Below are positions 17,838 to 27,855 of a DNA stretch of 64,000 nt, one piece after another. Within the stretch, counting starts at the first letter, position 1; the number at the start of each line of letters is the position of its first letter. The position numbers were made by a program, and so were the translations under genes. This DNA is from CAWHOW01 sp963831005 (GTDB lineage: Bacteria > Bacteroidota > Bacteroidia > Bacteroidales > CG2-30-32-10), in the NCBI GenBank assembly GCA_963831005.1, contig CAWHOW010000028.1, forward strand, positions 62,001-126,000, written 5' to 3'. The notes under the pieces are model-generated. The model was not told where the DNA came from, did no database searches, and saw only the letters and a program-made list of their open reading frames with translations.

Positions 17838-20800
17838 ATGCTTTCTTTTAAGAAAAATATTTGTTTTTATTTATCAATTTGCTGCTTTCTTCTTTTATCA
17901 ATAAGCGGATTTGTATCTGCTCAGGTTGTAACCCAGACATTCAATTATACCGGAGCAGTTCAAACCTTTGTTGTCCCCTGTACAGATACCATTACAATAA
18001 AAGCCTGGGGCGGTGGCGGCAGTGGCGGCGGTCCTGATACGTACGTCGGTGCAGCTGGCGGTGGCGGTGGCTTTGTACAAAGCAGTTTTCCTGTTGTTCC
18101 CGGGCAAACATTAACATTAGTGGTTGCCGGAGGCGCCGGCGAAGGAGGCGGATGCCTTTCATTTGCGCCTGGCGGAATTCCCGGCTGGGGTAATGGCATT
18201 ACCGATGGTGGGACAGGCGGCATGGCCGGCGGACATGGTTGTTCTGGCGGCGGCGGCGGCGGCGGCGGCGGAACTGCTATGTATAATGGAGCCACGACTT
18301 TATTTGTTGCCGGTGGTGGCGGTGGCGGAAGCGGTGGTGGAAATCATAGTTCCGGCGGATCTGGTGGTGGTGCCGGTCAAGACGGGAATCAGGGAAGTTC
18401 CGCAGGTGATTGTTCGTTTTTAGGTTTTGCCGGAGCGAGCACTAATGGAATTGGAACTAATGGTGGAAACAGAGGAGGAGCAACCATAGACGGGGCTGGC
18501 GGTGGAGCTGGCGGTGGTGGTTATAACGGAGGTACCGGCGGTGGAGCACCATCAGGTTGTGATTGCGGCGGATGCGGTGGTGGTGGCGGCGACAGCTGGT
18601 CTTCCGGAGTTAATACAAGTATTATCTATGCTTCAGGACAAACTCCTGGCAATTCTACTGATCCTGATTTATGCGCAGGATGTGCTGTGGGAGGGTATTC
18701 ATCTGCAGGAGGCAATGGAATTATTATTATTTCCTATTCGACAAGCCTGACTCCTGCGGCAAACTTCACATCAAATACAGTTTGCTATACCACTCAATTC
18801 ACAGATTTATCCACAGGGGGTGTAAATGGCTGGAATTGGAATTTCGGCGATTCTACTTCGGTCAATAATACATCTGCCTTGCAAAATCCCTCACATGATT
18901 TTACGGCAGCAGGAACGTATACAGTTACACTGATCGTTACAAATGCACTTGGCTGTACTGCGACAGCTAATATTATGGTTACAGTGAATCCAAGCCCGCC
19001 TGTCGTTATTTCGGCATCTGCAAATCCTATTTGCGCCGGAACGTCAACAACACTTACAGTAAGCGGGGCAAACACATATTCATGGAGCGGCGGATTAGGT
19101 ACATCGACCACTGTTACTGTGACACCAGCCACGTCAACAACGTATATAGTTACCAGTACAAATTCTGTAGGTTGTACTGATATTACTAATTATTTGGTAA
19201 CTGTAAATCCAGATCCAATAATCGGAATTGCAGCATCTGCTAATCCAATTTGTGTTGGTGCCACTACAACGTTGACAGCCTCAGGAGCTACAGATTATTT
19301 ATGGAGCGGAGCTTTTGGTAATGCAAATCCAATAAACGCTACTCCGCCTTCCACCACCACTTATACTGTCACAGGGACAGATGTAAATGGTTGTACAGGT
19401 ACGGCAGGTTTATCTATTACTGCTCATCCCAATCCTATTGTCAGCATTTTATCAACCAATAACCCTATTTGCATGGGGGCTTCATCAAATTTGACTGCTG
19501 GCGGTGCAAGTACATATTTGTGGAGCGGAGCCTTTGGAGTCGCTAATCCGATAACTATTTCCCCAATAACTGCTACTACTTATGATGTCACAGGTACAGA
19601 TATAAATGGATGTACTGGCACAACAAGTCTGACAGTGAATGTAAATCCTAATCCTGTAGTTGGAGTCACAGCTTCAGCAAACCCCATTTGCGTAGGAACT
19701 TCTACAATATTAACCCCGAGCGGAGGGACAACTTATTTATGGAGCGGAGGTTTGGGAACAGCTAACCCTTTGAATGTTTCTCCTCTTTTTAATACTACTT
19801 ATACAGTTACCGGCTCTGATGTTAACGGATGCACCGGCACTGCTAATATTACTGTTACTGTCAACCCCGACCCTATTGTTAGTATTGCAGCTTCTGCCAA
19901 CCCTATTTGCATTGGTAATTCTACCATTTTAACTGCTGCAGGTGCAGCTACCTATGTCTGGAGCGGAGGTCCTGGGAACTACCAATCCTTTGACTGTTTC
20001 TCCTCTTTCTACTATTACCTACTTAGTTACCGGAACTGATATAAATGGATGCACGGGTACTTCCAATTTGGTTGTTACTGTAAATCCTCTTCCCAACCCC
20101 ACGATTTCACCTTTCTCACCAGCTACCTGCGGTTTGAATAATGGCAGTGCAACAGCTACTGGTGGAGCTGGTTATATTTGGAGTAACGGGCAAGCTACTG
20201 CCACCATTACCGGGCTGGCTCCTGCCGTTTATAATGTAACTGTTACCAGTGCTGCAGGATGTTCAAATACAAATACAGTAACTATTGGCAATATTCCGGG
20301 ACCTACAGTTTCTGCTACTTCTACTAATGAAAACTGCGGGCAGAATAATGGAACTGCAACGGCTACTCCTGTTGGCGGGTTTGGCGCTATTACTTACCTC
20401 TGGAATAATGCACAAACTACTGCGACTATTATCAATCTTCCTGCCGGTACTTATGACGTTACTGTTACCGATGCAAATTCGTGTACTGCTTTTGCTTCTG
20501 TTTCTCTGATTGATATTCCAGGACCTACTTTGAATTTGGTGGGTTTTGTTAATGAGACTTGTACTTACGGGAATGGCTCTGCTACTGTTAACGCTATTAA
20601 CGGTTTAGCGCCTTACACTTATGCGTGGTCTAATGGGACTTCTTCAGTTAAAGATTCCAACCTTCATGCAGGAACTTATACGTGTACTGTTACCGATGCC
20701 AACAATTGTACTGCTGTTACCTCTGTCAACATTACCAATACTCCGGGGCCAAGATTAACTATTACATCTATGGACAGCGCTTTCTGCGGTATGCCTGACG

Positions 20801-21747
20801 GGGCTGCATCACTGAATGTTAATGGTGGTACTGCTCCTTATTTATACAGTTGGAACTCCAGTCCTGCTCAAATCACTCAAGATCTGATTAATGTTCCTGC
20901 CGGAAATTATACGGTTATTGTTACTGATAATAAAAGTTGTACTGCTTCTGTATCTGTTGTTGTTGATCAAAAGCCTGGTCCTTCTGCTTCTGTTTCTTCC
21001 ATTAATGAAATTTGCAGTAAATCTGATGGAACGGCTACTGCTGTTGGTTCAGGAGGCATGGGTGTGTATACTTATTTATGGAGCAACGGAGAAATCACTC
21101 CTACGGATACAGGGCTGGCTCAGGGTAGTTATACGGTTACTGTCAGTGATGGTGGGTGTACAACTTCTGCAACTGCTTATGTAAATGAAACGTTGGGACC
21201 TGTTGCTGCTTTTATGGAAAATCCTCAGATATTGACTATCTTAGATGGACCTGTTGATTTTATTAACAGTTCAACCGGAAACGTAGTAAACTGGCAATGG
21301 ACTTTTGGTGACAATACTGCTGGTAACGGTGCTGATGTAACTCATCAATATAAGAACATCGGGACTTATCTCGTCACTTTAATTGTTACCGATAATAACG
21401 GATGCAAGGATACCATTACCGACTCTATTAAAGTAAAAGACGTTTTTACCTTTTATATTCCTAATGCGTTTACTCCTAACGGGGGGATGCTGAATAATAC
21501 TTTCTTCCCGCAGGGTATGAATGTGGATCCTAATAACTTCGAAATGTCAATCTTTGACCGTTGGGGTAATCTGATGTTCCACACTACTGAATGGTTGACG
21601 AATCAGAGCGCCGGCTGGAATGGAACGTTGAATAACAGTAGTGCGTACAGTGAAGCTGTGACGGATGTATATGTGTATCGTATCATCCTTAAAGAAATTG
21701 ACGGTACTAAACACGAATACATTGGGAAGATAACTGTTGCCCCATAA
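17838..21747 (+). CDS. Giant surface protein: Gly-rich, PKD, Ig-like and SprB repeats, CHU_C (T9SS type B); one frameshift
   Basis: If one base is corrected this is a 1302-residue protein. Domains in order: signal peptide (1-28); a strand then a Gly-rich region (about 50-300, GGGGSGGG-type); a PKD domain (about 310-380); five to six Ig-like repeats of about 80 residues starting NPICVG and ending DVNGCTGT...VTVNP; four to six SprB-type repeats (NGSATATP... YTVTVTDANSCTA); a second PKD; and the CHU_C domain (YIPNAFTPNG... NLMFHT... YVYRIILKE). Compared with the adjacent repeats there is one extra C at 19971-19972 (GGAGGTCCTGGG against GGAGGTTTGGG). Without correction the first frame stops at 20039. 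Related SprB-like proteins act in adhesion and gliding; the role here is inferred. Confidence 0.85.
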
Positions 21748-21794
21748 AAGCATAAAACTGTAATTTTCTTTACTAGCAGGGAAAACCTTAAACT

Positions 21795-21831
21795 AAAAGG
21801 ACAGCGATTAAAAATTAACCGCTGTCCTTTT
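21795..21831. terminator. Intrinsic terminator
   Basis: AAAAGGACAGCG pairs perfectly with CGCTGTCCTTTT across a 13-base loop. It ends the CHU_C gene and, on the other strand, the tRNA transcript. Confidence 0.85.
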
Positions 21832-21834
21832 GTG

Positions 21835-21908
21835 TGGGCCCACCTGGGCTCGAACCAGGGACCCTCAGATTATGAGTCTGATGCTCTAACCAGCTGAGCT
21901 ATAGGCCC
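21835..21908 (-). tRNA. tRNA with CAU anticodon (Ile2 or elongator Met)
   Basis: 74 nt without encoded CCA. Acceptor GGGCCTA pairs with TGGGCCC, with one T-G pair. The D arm contains AGCTCAGCTGGTTAGAGC. The anticodon loop CTCATAA gives CAU. The T arm is CCTGG-TTCGAGC-CCAGG and the discriminator base is A. It is an elongator-class tRNA. The GGGCCTA acceptor resembles tRNA-Ile, which would make it a TilS substrate, but elongator Met cannot be excluded by eye. Confidence 0.93.
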
Positions 21909-21998
21909 GGGTTTCAGAAAAAATAAGATATTTGCATCTGAAACGGGCTGCAATTTTACACATTTAATCTGAATCAGCCAAACAATTTTTAAATTACA

Positions 21999-22619
21999 AT
22001 GGTTAAGAATATCATTTTCGATTTGGGCGTAGTGCTTCTTGATATTGACTTTCAGCGGACAATGAACGAGTTTGAGAAGCTGGGAATATCAAATATCAAT
22101 AAAATTTATTCAGGATATGACCAGCAGGAATTCTTTGACAAGTTTGATAAAGGTCTTATATCTACGGAAGAATTTAGAGATGAAGTAAGAAAGCATATAA
22201 ATAAACCTGTTACCGACGAAATGATCGATCGTGCATGGAATGCCATGATAATTGAATTTCCTGCAAAGAGGATAAATATGCTAATAAAACTAAGAGCCCT
22301 GTTCAGAACGTTCCTGCTGAGCAATACTAATGCCATTCATTTCCCTGTTTATAACAAACAGTTAAATGATAAATTTCAGATTACAGATCTGTCGGAACTG
22401 TTTGAAAAAGCCTATTATTCTTATAGACTAGGACTACGGAAGCCTGATAAAGAAATATTTGATTTGGTTATAAATGAAAATAAGCTACATCCCTCTGAAA
22501 CTTTATTTATTGATGATTCACCTCAGCATATCGAAGCAGCAGCAAATCTGGGATTGAACACTCGCCTGTTGATACTGCCGGAAACTGTTATAGATTGTGT
22601 GAAGGAATTATTGTGCTAA
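21999..22619 (+). CDS. HAD-superfamily hydrolase (YihX-like phosphatase)
   Basis: 206 residues. HAD motif I is FDLGVVLLD with nucleophile Asp8; the second residue of the usual DxD is Gly, as in YihX-like enzymes. A four-helix cap (about 15-80) follows, then motif II LLSNTN, motif III Lys in RKPDKEIF, and motif IV FIDDSPQHIEAA. It is likely a cytoplasmic sugar-phosphate or nucleotide phosphatase; the substrate cannot be inferred. Its 3' end faces dusB, 4 bp apart. Confidence 0.88.
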   Translation: MVKNIIFDLGVVLLDIDFQRTMNEFEKLGISNINKIYSGYDQQEFFDKFDKGLISTEEFRDEVRKHINKPVTDEMIDRAWNAMIIEFPAKRINMLIKLRALFRTFLLSNTNAIHFPVYNKQLNDKFQITDLSELFEKAYYSYRLGLRKPDKEIFDLVINENKLHPSETLFIDDSPQHIEAAANLGLNTRLLILPETVIDCVKELLC

Positions 22620-22623
22620 TATC

Positions 22624-23598
22624 TTAAAATAGTTTTTCAATTTCATTCAGAATATCATCTGTCTCTTTCAATGAATAGGTCTGCAACAAAGCGAGCTTAT
22701 ATGGTTTAAAGTTTTTTATTCCTTTAAAATAACCATTAAAATGTTTTCGCATTTCCAGCACACCTGTTCTTTCTCCTTTCAATTCGATTGATAACAAAAG
22801 ATGCTTTTTGCATATAGTCACCCTTTCCTTTATATCAGGATCTGGTAGTTGTAGACCGTTGTTTAAATATTCTTTTATATGAGAAAATATCCATGGGTTT
22901 CCAATACTAGTCCTTCCTATCATGATACCATCAACATTATATCTTTCTTTCATCTCGACAGCTTTTTGAGGACTGTCAATATCGCCATTACCGAAAACAG
23001 GAATTTTAATGTAAGGATTATTTTTTACTTCACCTATCAATGTCCAGTCGGCTGTGCCGCTATATATCTGCGCTCTTGTCCTTCCATGTATTGTCAATGC
23101 TTGTATGCCCGTATCCTGAAGTCGCTCGGCAATATCCATGATGTTTTTGCTTTTATCGTCCCAGCCAATACGTGTTTTTACAGTAACCGGTAATGATGTT
23201 GAACGGACAACAGCTCTTGTCATTTCAATCATTTTGTAAACGTCTTTCATCAGCGCGGCACCGGCTCCTTTATTCACTACTTTTTTTACAGGACAACCAT
23301 AATTGATATCTATCAGGTCTGGTTTTGCTTCCTCTGCCAGTTCGGTAGCACGTATCATTGAATCAATATCATGCCCGAATATCTGAATACCTACGGGTCT
23401 TTCTTCATCAGAAATAATCAACTTGCGTGTGCTTTTAACTGCATTCCTTATCAATCCTTCGGATGAAATGAATTCGGTGAACATAAGATCTGCGCCAAAT
23501 GGTTTAATAACTTTCCTGAATGCCTGGTCAGAAATATCTTCCAGTGGAGCAAGAAGTAAAGGGAACTCCCCTAATTCAATATGTCCTATTTTAACCAT
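22624..23598 (-). CDS. dusB: tRNA-dihydrouridine synthase
   Basis: A 324-residue FMN enzyme reducing uridines in the tRNA D-loop. TIM-barrel start APLEDISDQAFR; catalytic Cys102 in DINYGCPVKKV; flavin and substrate motifs KTRIGWDD, TIHGRTRAQIYSG and GNGDI; and MIGRTSIGNPWIF. A helical C-terminal tRNA-binding domain follows. Length and motifs match the DusB/NifR3 group. It overlaps no neighbour. In many bacteria dusB precedes fis, but not here. Confidence 0.93.
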   Translation of the reverse strand: MVKIGHIELGEFPLLLAPLEDISDQAFRKVIKPFGADLMFTEFISSEGLIRNAVKSTRKLIISDEERPVGIQIFGHDIDSMIRATELAEEAKPDLIDINYGCPVKKVVNKGAGAALMKDVYKMIEMTRAVVRSTSLPVTVKTRIGWDDKSKNIMDIAERLQDTGIQALTIHGRTRAQIYSGTADWTLIGEVKNNPYIKIPVFGNGDIDSPQKAVEMKERYNVDGIMIGRTSIGNPWIFSHIKEYLNNGLQLPDPDIKERVTICKKHLLLSIELKGERTGVLEMRKHFNGYFKGIKNFKPYKLALLQTYSLKETDDILNEIEKLF

Positions 23599-23683
23599 TG
23601 TTCAAAAAATAATGAAGAGAAAATTATTTGCAGTAGCGGAAAATATATTTATTTTCGAGCAAAATTACAAATAATCCTTTCCA

Positions 23684-24631
23684 ATGGACAAAGCTCCTGT
23701 TCTTCAAAAATTTCCCGTGTACCTTAGGATAATAACATTTGGAATGATTATTATTACTTCAATTATCTTCGTTTTAATCATTGGGATACTGCTCGCCATT
23801 CCTTTTTACGGGCCAAATGTATTAAGTGACTTAGGTAAAATTGAAACTTCTACAGAGCCCAATATTATTGCACTTGCAAAATATTTCCAAATAGTAAGCC
23901 AGTTTGGTATTTTCATAGTTCCGGTTTTTATCTTTGCTTTCCTTGATGGCAGGAATATCAACCGGTATCTTTCTATAAATATTAAACCTGCTTTTAGAAC
24001 AATGATATTTGCTGCAATAGCCATATTAGCAGCAACGCCGTTAATAAATTATCTCGGTGAACTGAACCAGCAGATGAAGCTTCCTGAATCTATGGCCGGA
24101 ATTGAACACTGGATGAAAGATTCGGAGGATAAAGCAGCAAAACTAACGGATGTATTTTTAAATGTCAGATCACCGGGGGCCTTTCTTATCAATTTGCTTA
24201 TGATAGGACTAATTCCTGCCATTGGTGAAGAATTCATGTTCAGGGGAGTTCTTCAAAAGTTATTTCATCAGTGGACTAAAAATATTCATTTTGCAGTTAT
24301 CTTCTCTGCGTTTCTTTTCAGTGCCATGCATATGCAGTTCTACGGCTTTGTTCCTCGTTTTTTAATGGGTGTGATGATGGGTTATATGTTTGTGTGGTCG
24401 GGTTCTTTATGGGTACCAGTACTGGTACATTTTACAAACAACACTATGGCTGTATTAATGTCATACATGACTAATTTGGGATTTGTTGATGATTCCTATG
24501 ATACTATTGGCACAGGGAATTCACAATTTGTGTTTGTACTTATCAGCCTGATAATTTCAGGCTCTTTGATTTTCCTGATATATAAATGGGAGAAAAAGAA
24601 GAAAATGATTCAACAGGTAGTTATAAATTAA
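23684..24631 (+). CDS. CPBP-family intramembrane metalloprotease
   Basis: 315 residues and about eight hydrophobic segments. The CPBP (Rce1-like) catalytic motif is IGEEFMFRGVL (Glu182, Glu183, Arg187), followed by SAMHMQFYGFVPRF with the zinc-binding His, and a last motif VHFTNNTMA. These inner-membrane enzymes process membrane or prenylated substrates, or contribute to bacteriocin immunity; the target here is unknown. A strong terminator follows directly. Confidence 0.9.
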   Translation: MDKAPVLQKFPVYLRIITFGMIIITSIIFVLIIGILLAIPFYGPNVLSDLGKIETSTEPNIIALAKYFQIVSQFGIFIVPVFIFAFLDGRNINRYLSINIKPAFRTMIFAAIAILAATPLINYLGELNQQMKLPESMAGIEHWMKDSEDKAAKLTDVFLNVRSPGAFLINLLMIGLIPAIGEEFMFRGVLQKLFHQWTKNIHFAVIFSAFLFSAMHMQFYGFVPRFLMGVMMGYMFVWSGSLWVPVLVHFTNNTMAVLMSYMTNLGFVDDSYDTIGTGNSQFVFVLISLIISGSLIFLIYKWEKKKKMIQQVVIN

Positions 24632-24656
24632 AAAGCCCGCCAAATGGCGGGCTTTT
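24631..24656. terminator. Shared intrinsic terminator (CPBP gene and tonB1)
   Basis: AAAAGCCCGCC pairs with GGCGGGCTTTTT around AAAT. It lies between the convergent ends of the CPBP and tonB1 genes. Confidence 0.85.
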
Positions 24657-24660
24657 TTTA

Positions 24661-25485
24661 TTACATCATGTTAAGAGAAAACTTAATTGGTAGATTAAAC
24701 TGAACCCTTACTGCCATATTATTCTGCTTCCCACCTCTCCATTTAGGCATAAGTTTTACCACACGCACAGCTTCTTGTTCACAACCGCCTCCTATTTTAT
24801 TCAAAGGCTCAACATTTGTTATGCTTCCATCTTTTTCAACGACAAATGTTACTACAACCGTTCCTGAAATTCCGGATTCCCTTGCCTCCTGAGGATATTT
24901 TATATTTTCGCCAAGAAATTTATACAAGGCCTCTTCACCCCCAATAAAACAAGGCATAAGTTCTACAATTGGCAATGGTTTCTCAATTGCCTCAAAAGTA
25001 ATTGGGCCTTTTTCTGCCTCAATGCTGACATTCAATTGATCATCTCCTTTGTCACTTATCGTTTCATTCTTAGTATCATTCATCAAATCCATAAGACTGG
25101 TAGAATTTTCATCATCTGCCTTTTCGACAATCATTGGTGGTCGATAGGTAATTGTTTTTTCCTGTTTTGGCTGTTCGGGTAGTTTTGGTAATTCAGGTTT
25201 ATCAATTGGAGGCTTAAGTAGTCCATTATCAATTGTAAAGGAAGTGTCAACATGAATTACTCTTTTATTCATTAATCCTGCAATCAATGGAATGGAAATA
25301 ATTCCCAGAAAGACTGTGATTGCTAAGAATAAGGCACGAGTTACATTCTTATTATAACTACTCCTTAAGTAGAATGCACCATAGTTTCTGTTTCTCTTTT
25401 CAAAAACTATGTCATCTTGATTTTTTACCTCTGCCTGTTGGCAGCTTCCCTGTCCGGAGGACAGGTCTGAATCTGTTGTTTTCAT
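24661..25485 (-). CDS. TonB-family energy transducer 1
   Basis: 274 residues from the ATG at 25485. The N-terminal cytoplasmic tail contains VFEKRNRNYGAFYLRSSYNKN, a short motif common to TonBs of this phylum. One TM segment (about 50-70), then a Pro/Lys periplasmic spacer and a TonB_C domain with YPQEARESGISGTVVVTFVV and PKWRGGKQ. It transmits proton-motive energy from ExbBD to outer-membrane receptors. Residues about 6-16 (DLSSGQGSCQQ) are encoded by a CTGTCC/GGACAG palindrome that looks inserted in frame, since the paralogue lacks it. It is the second tonB of the cluster and is separated from the first by a terminator. Confidence 0.9.
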   Translation of the reverse strand: MKTTDSDLSSGQGSCQQAEVKNQDDIVFEKRNRNYGAFYLRSSYNKNVTRALFLAITVFLGIISIPLIAGLMNKRVIHVDTSFTIDNGLLKPPIDKPELPKLPEQPKQEKTITYRPPMIVEKADDENSTSLMDLMNDTKNETISDKGDDQLNVSIEAEKGPITFEAIEKPLPIVELMPCFIGGEEALYKFLGENIKYPQEARESGISGTVVVTFVVEKDGSITNVEPLNKIGGGCEQEAVRVVKLMPKWRGGKQNNMAVRVQFNLPIKFSLNMM

Positions 25486-25521
25486 GATTAAAATTTTTAA
25501 GTTAATAAATGAATTCCAATA

Positions 25522-25529
25522 CAATTATA
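25522..25529 (-). promoter_or_regulatory. Weak -7-like box for tonB1
   Basis: Reverse strand TATAATTG, one base off TAnnTTTG, 37 bp before the tonB1 start. It suggests independent expression after the terminator at 25626-25650. Confidence 0.3.
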
Positions 25530-25562
25530 ATACATGAAAACCCTAAAGTGAAATGGAAATCA

Positions 25563-25625
25563 GGGAACGGCAGGAATGAACCCGTGAACGGTCATATTGA
25601 ACCAGTTAACGGTAATCTAAACAAA
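25563..25625. repeat. Minimal 21-bp repeat array 8 (3 degenerate units)
   Basis: Three units at exact 21-bp spacing share G(G/T)(G/T)AACGG near their start and GAACC or AAAC near their end (25563, 25584, 25605). They lie between tonB2 and tonB1. GTTAACGGT also occurs at the same phase in the pair at 29075-29116. Confidence 0.55.
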
Positions 25626-25650
25626 AAAGCCTTTCAGTAAGAAAGGCTTT
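25626..25650 (-). terminator. Terminator of tonB2
   Basis: AAAGCCTTTC pairs with GAAAGGCTTT around AGTAA. On the reverse strand a T-run follows. Confidence 0.8.
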
Positions 25651-25674
25651 CAATATTATTAAAAATGTTAAGTT

Positions 25675-26448
25675 TTATTCCAGAGTAAATCTGATCGGAA
25701 GATTGAATTGAACACGTACTGGTACGCCATTCTGCTTTCCAGACTTCCATTTAGGCATAGCTGAAACAACTCTTAATGCTTCTTCATCGCAACCGCCACC
25801 AATTCCTTTAAGAATCTTAGCATTAGTTACGGCTCCATCTTTCTCCACAACAAAGGTAACAATAACAGTACCGGAAATTCCGGTTTCTTTTGCAACCTGG
25901 GGATATTTAATATTTTCAGCAAGCCATTTATACATTTTATCCTCTCCACCATCAAATGCAGGCATTAATTCCACGATGGTTAAAATGGGAGCTGCCTGTT
26001 CAATTACCTGGTTCTTGGTATCATCAACTTTTATTTCCTGTTCTTCCGTAGAAACCGGAGCTGTATTTGTAGATGATTTATTCAAATCGTCCTGATTCAA
26101 CATATGTGTATCCTCAACACTGTCTGTAGTAACAACAGGTGCCGTAAATTTCACTTTTTGTTCCAGTGCTTCAGGTGGTGGTGGTGGTGGTGGTGGTGGT
26201 GCATCTTCCTGTTTTGGAGCATCAAGATTAGCAAATTCAGCTCCAACATTTTTTTCTATATTAACCGAACGAGCTTCTTTGAAAATGATAAAGGGAATAA
26301 TAGTAGCAAGCAATATTGCTACAACAGAAATTGCCAGTGCGCGGGTAACATACCGATTGTATTTTGTCCTAAGATAATAAGCGCCGTATTCCTTATTTCT
26401 ATTTTCAAATATGATTTCGTCAATATTGGTTCTTTTTTCTTCTGCCAT
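25675..26448 (-). CDS. tonB: TonB-family energy transducer 2
   Basis: 257 residues. Cytoplasmic tail IFENRNKEYGAYYLRTKYNR, TM segment at about 38-58, and an acidic/Pro spacer with a run of nine prolines (residues about 84-92) encoded by a GGT-trinucleotide tract at 26172-26199. TonB_C domain: YPQVAKETGISGTVIVTFVV and PKWKSGKQNG. It is last of the exbB-exbD-exbD-tonB run and closes with a terminator. It powers import through TonB-dependent outer-membrane receptors. The repeat-coded proline run could vary in length by slippage. Confidence 0.92.
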   Translation of the reverse strand: MAEEKRTNIDEIIFENRNKEYGAYYLRTKYNRYVTRALAISVVAILLATIIPFIIFKEARSVNIEKNVGAEFANLDAPKQEDAPPPPPPPPPEALEQKVKFTAPVVTTDSVEDTHMLNQDDLNKSSTNTAPVSTEEQEIKVDDTKNQVIEQAAPILTIVELMPAFDGGEDKMYKWLAENIKYPQVAKETGISGTVIVTFVVEKDGAVTNAKILKGIGGGCDEEALRVVSAMPKWKSGKQNGVPVRVQFNLPIRFTLE

Positions 26449-26488
26449 AGTACGTTTCGATTTAATAACGACTAATTCTTTCTTTATA

Positions 26489-27127
26489 TTATTTTGGTGC
26501 AGTTTTCAACATATCCTCTTCAACACTATTAATGTCAACAACAGCATAACTGGCAATATTACAAATTGCCATCTCATCAATAATGTCAACAATATTCTTA
26601 TATTTAGCTTTATCATCAGCTTTAATAAGAATAATAGGAGCCTTCTTATCAGATTTTTTGATTTCCTTGATCTTTCTATTAAGAACGCTGTCTGCCATAA
26701 CAAGCTCCCCTTTAAGAACTTTTGTTTTCAAGTCTTCAATTTGTTTGAAAACATTCTTATTTTTTTGGAGCAAAAATTTGCGAATACCATCCTTTCCATA
26801 ACTTGTTTTTTGAAGCTCCGGAAGGGGTGGTTTTTTGGGATCAGCCAAACCTACATACCAATAAACTTTATCATCTCCGCTCATAAGTATGTTGATGGTT
26901 TTATCGGCCTGAATTTTTGTTTTATCCTTCTGGTCCTGTTTTTGATCTTTTTCAGGCATGGTGATTTCCATAATTTTAGGCTTGCTGAATGCTGTTGTAA
27001 GCATGAAGAAGGTAATCAATAAACACATAAGGTCCACCATCGGCGTCATGTCGATATCGGTAGAATGTTTTTTGGGTTTTTTTCTTCCGCCTTTTTCTTG
27101 TTTTTCTTCCTGGATTATTTCAGCCAT
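26489..27127 (-). CDS. exbD: ExbD/TolR biopolymer transport protein (second copy)
   Basis: 212 residues. A Lys-rich cytoplasmic start (1-22), then DIDMTPMVDLMCLLITFFML with the proton-path Asp32 in the single TM, then a periplasmic domain ending in IDEMAICNIASYAVVDINSVE. Members form the PMF-driven ExbB5D2 motor. It lies between exbD1 and tonB2 with 35-40 bp gaps. Two adjacent exbD genes probably give a heteromeric dimer, as in other Bacteroidota clusters. Confidence 0.93.
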   Translation of the reverse strand: MAEIIQEEKQEKGGRKKPKKHSTDIDMTPMVDLMCLLITFFMLTTAFSKPKIMEITMPEKDQKQDQKDKTKIQADKTINILMSGDDKVYWYVGLADPKKPPLPELQKTSYGKDGIRKFLLQKNKNVFKQIEDLKTKVLKGELVMADSVLNRKIKEIKKSDKKAPIILIKADDKAKYKNIVDIIDEMAICNIASYAVVDINSVEEDMLKTAPK

Positions 27128-27162
27128 AATTTTTTTTTTATAGTTTTAAAAAAATAAACAAA

Positions 27163-27822
27163 TTATTCATCAAGCTTAGCTTCTTGTTTCTGAAGATTTG
27201 TGACAAGATTAAATTTATTTACTTTGTTATCCTGCATCAGATCTATGATCTTTTTAACGGTTTTATAATCGGCATCCCCATCTCCCCTGATGATAACTTC
27301 TGCATTGGGATTGGTCAAACGTGCAAACCTGACCCAAAGGGCAAGCTGGTTATCGGCGGAATCAGTTGGAATACCAATCTGCATAGCTTCTTTTTCTTTT
27401 GGACTATCTGAATCTAACCATTTTTTCAGGTTGGCAACAGGCATACCAAATGATGTTCCGTTATCAAATTTTTTCTTTTCTGCTTCGGTAAAAGTTAATT
27501 TATAACGTTCCCCCATTTTTTCCAGTAGAGTCTTCCTGTAATGTGTTGCCGTATCCGCAACTTCCTTGCCTGTTCTGTCAAAAGTTTTTCCATTTCTGTT
27601 CAGATCAAAAAAGATCTTACTATCTTTTGTGATATCAATGGTAATAATACTTTTGTCAGGAGCCGATTTATCTGAAATTGAATTCGGTGTTGTAATCTGG
27701 GCGGCCTCCTGAGGGCGAAATGAAGCTGTAAGCATGAAAAAGGTTAAAAGCAGCGAAAACAAATCCACCATAGGAGTCATGTCTATATGGGGTGATTTGG
27801 TCGGTAGCTTAATTTTTGGCAT
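27163..27822 (-). CDS. exbD: ExbD/TolR biopolymer transport protein (first copy)
   Basis: 219 residues. Cytoplasmic start MPKIKLPTKSPHIDM, TM with conserved Asp20 (MTPMVDLFSLLLTFFMLT), then a long periplasmic region with an insert of about 90 residues before the conserved NPNAEVIIRGDGDADYKTVKKIIDLM end. It follows exbB by 33 bp in one operon. It differs enough from the neighbouring exbD that the two are old paralogues, not a recent duplication. Confidence 0.93.
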   Translation of the reverse strand: MPKIKLPTKSPHIDMTPMVDLFSLLLTFFMLTASFRPQEAAQITTPNSISDKSAPDKSIITIDITKDSKIFFDLNRNGKTFDRTGKEVADTATHYRKTLLEKMGERYKLTFTEAEKKKFDNGTSFGMPVANLKKWLDSDSPKEKEAMQIGIPTDSADNQLALWVRFARLTNPNAEVIIRGDGDADYKTVKKIIDLMQDNKVNKFNLVTNLQKQEAKLDE

Positions 27823-27855
27823 AATAAATTATTTAAAAATTAAATACTTATTAAA

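Noticed and set aside
17960..18423. Proline-rich and alanine-rich open frames over the glycine-rich part of the surface gene
   Set aside because: They are shifts and reverse reading of GGN-rich codons of the real gene.
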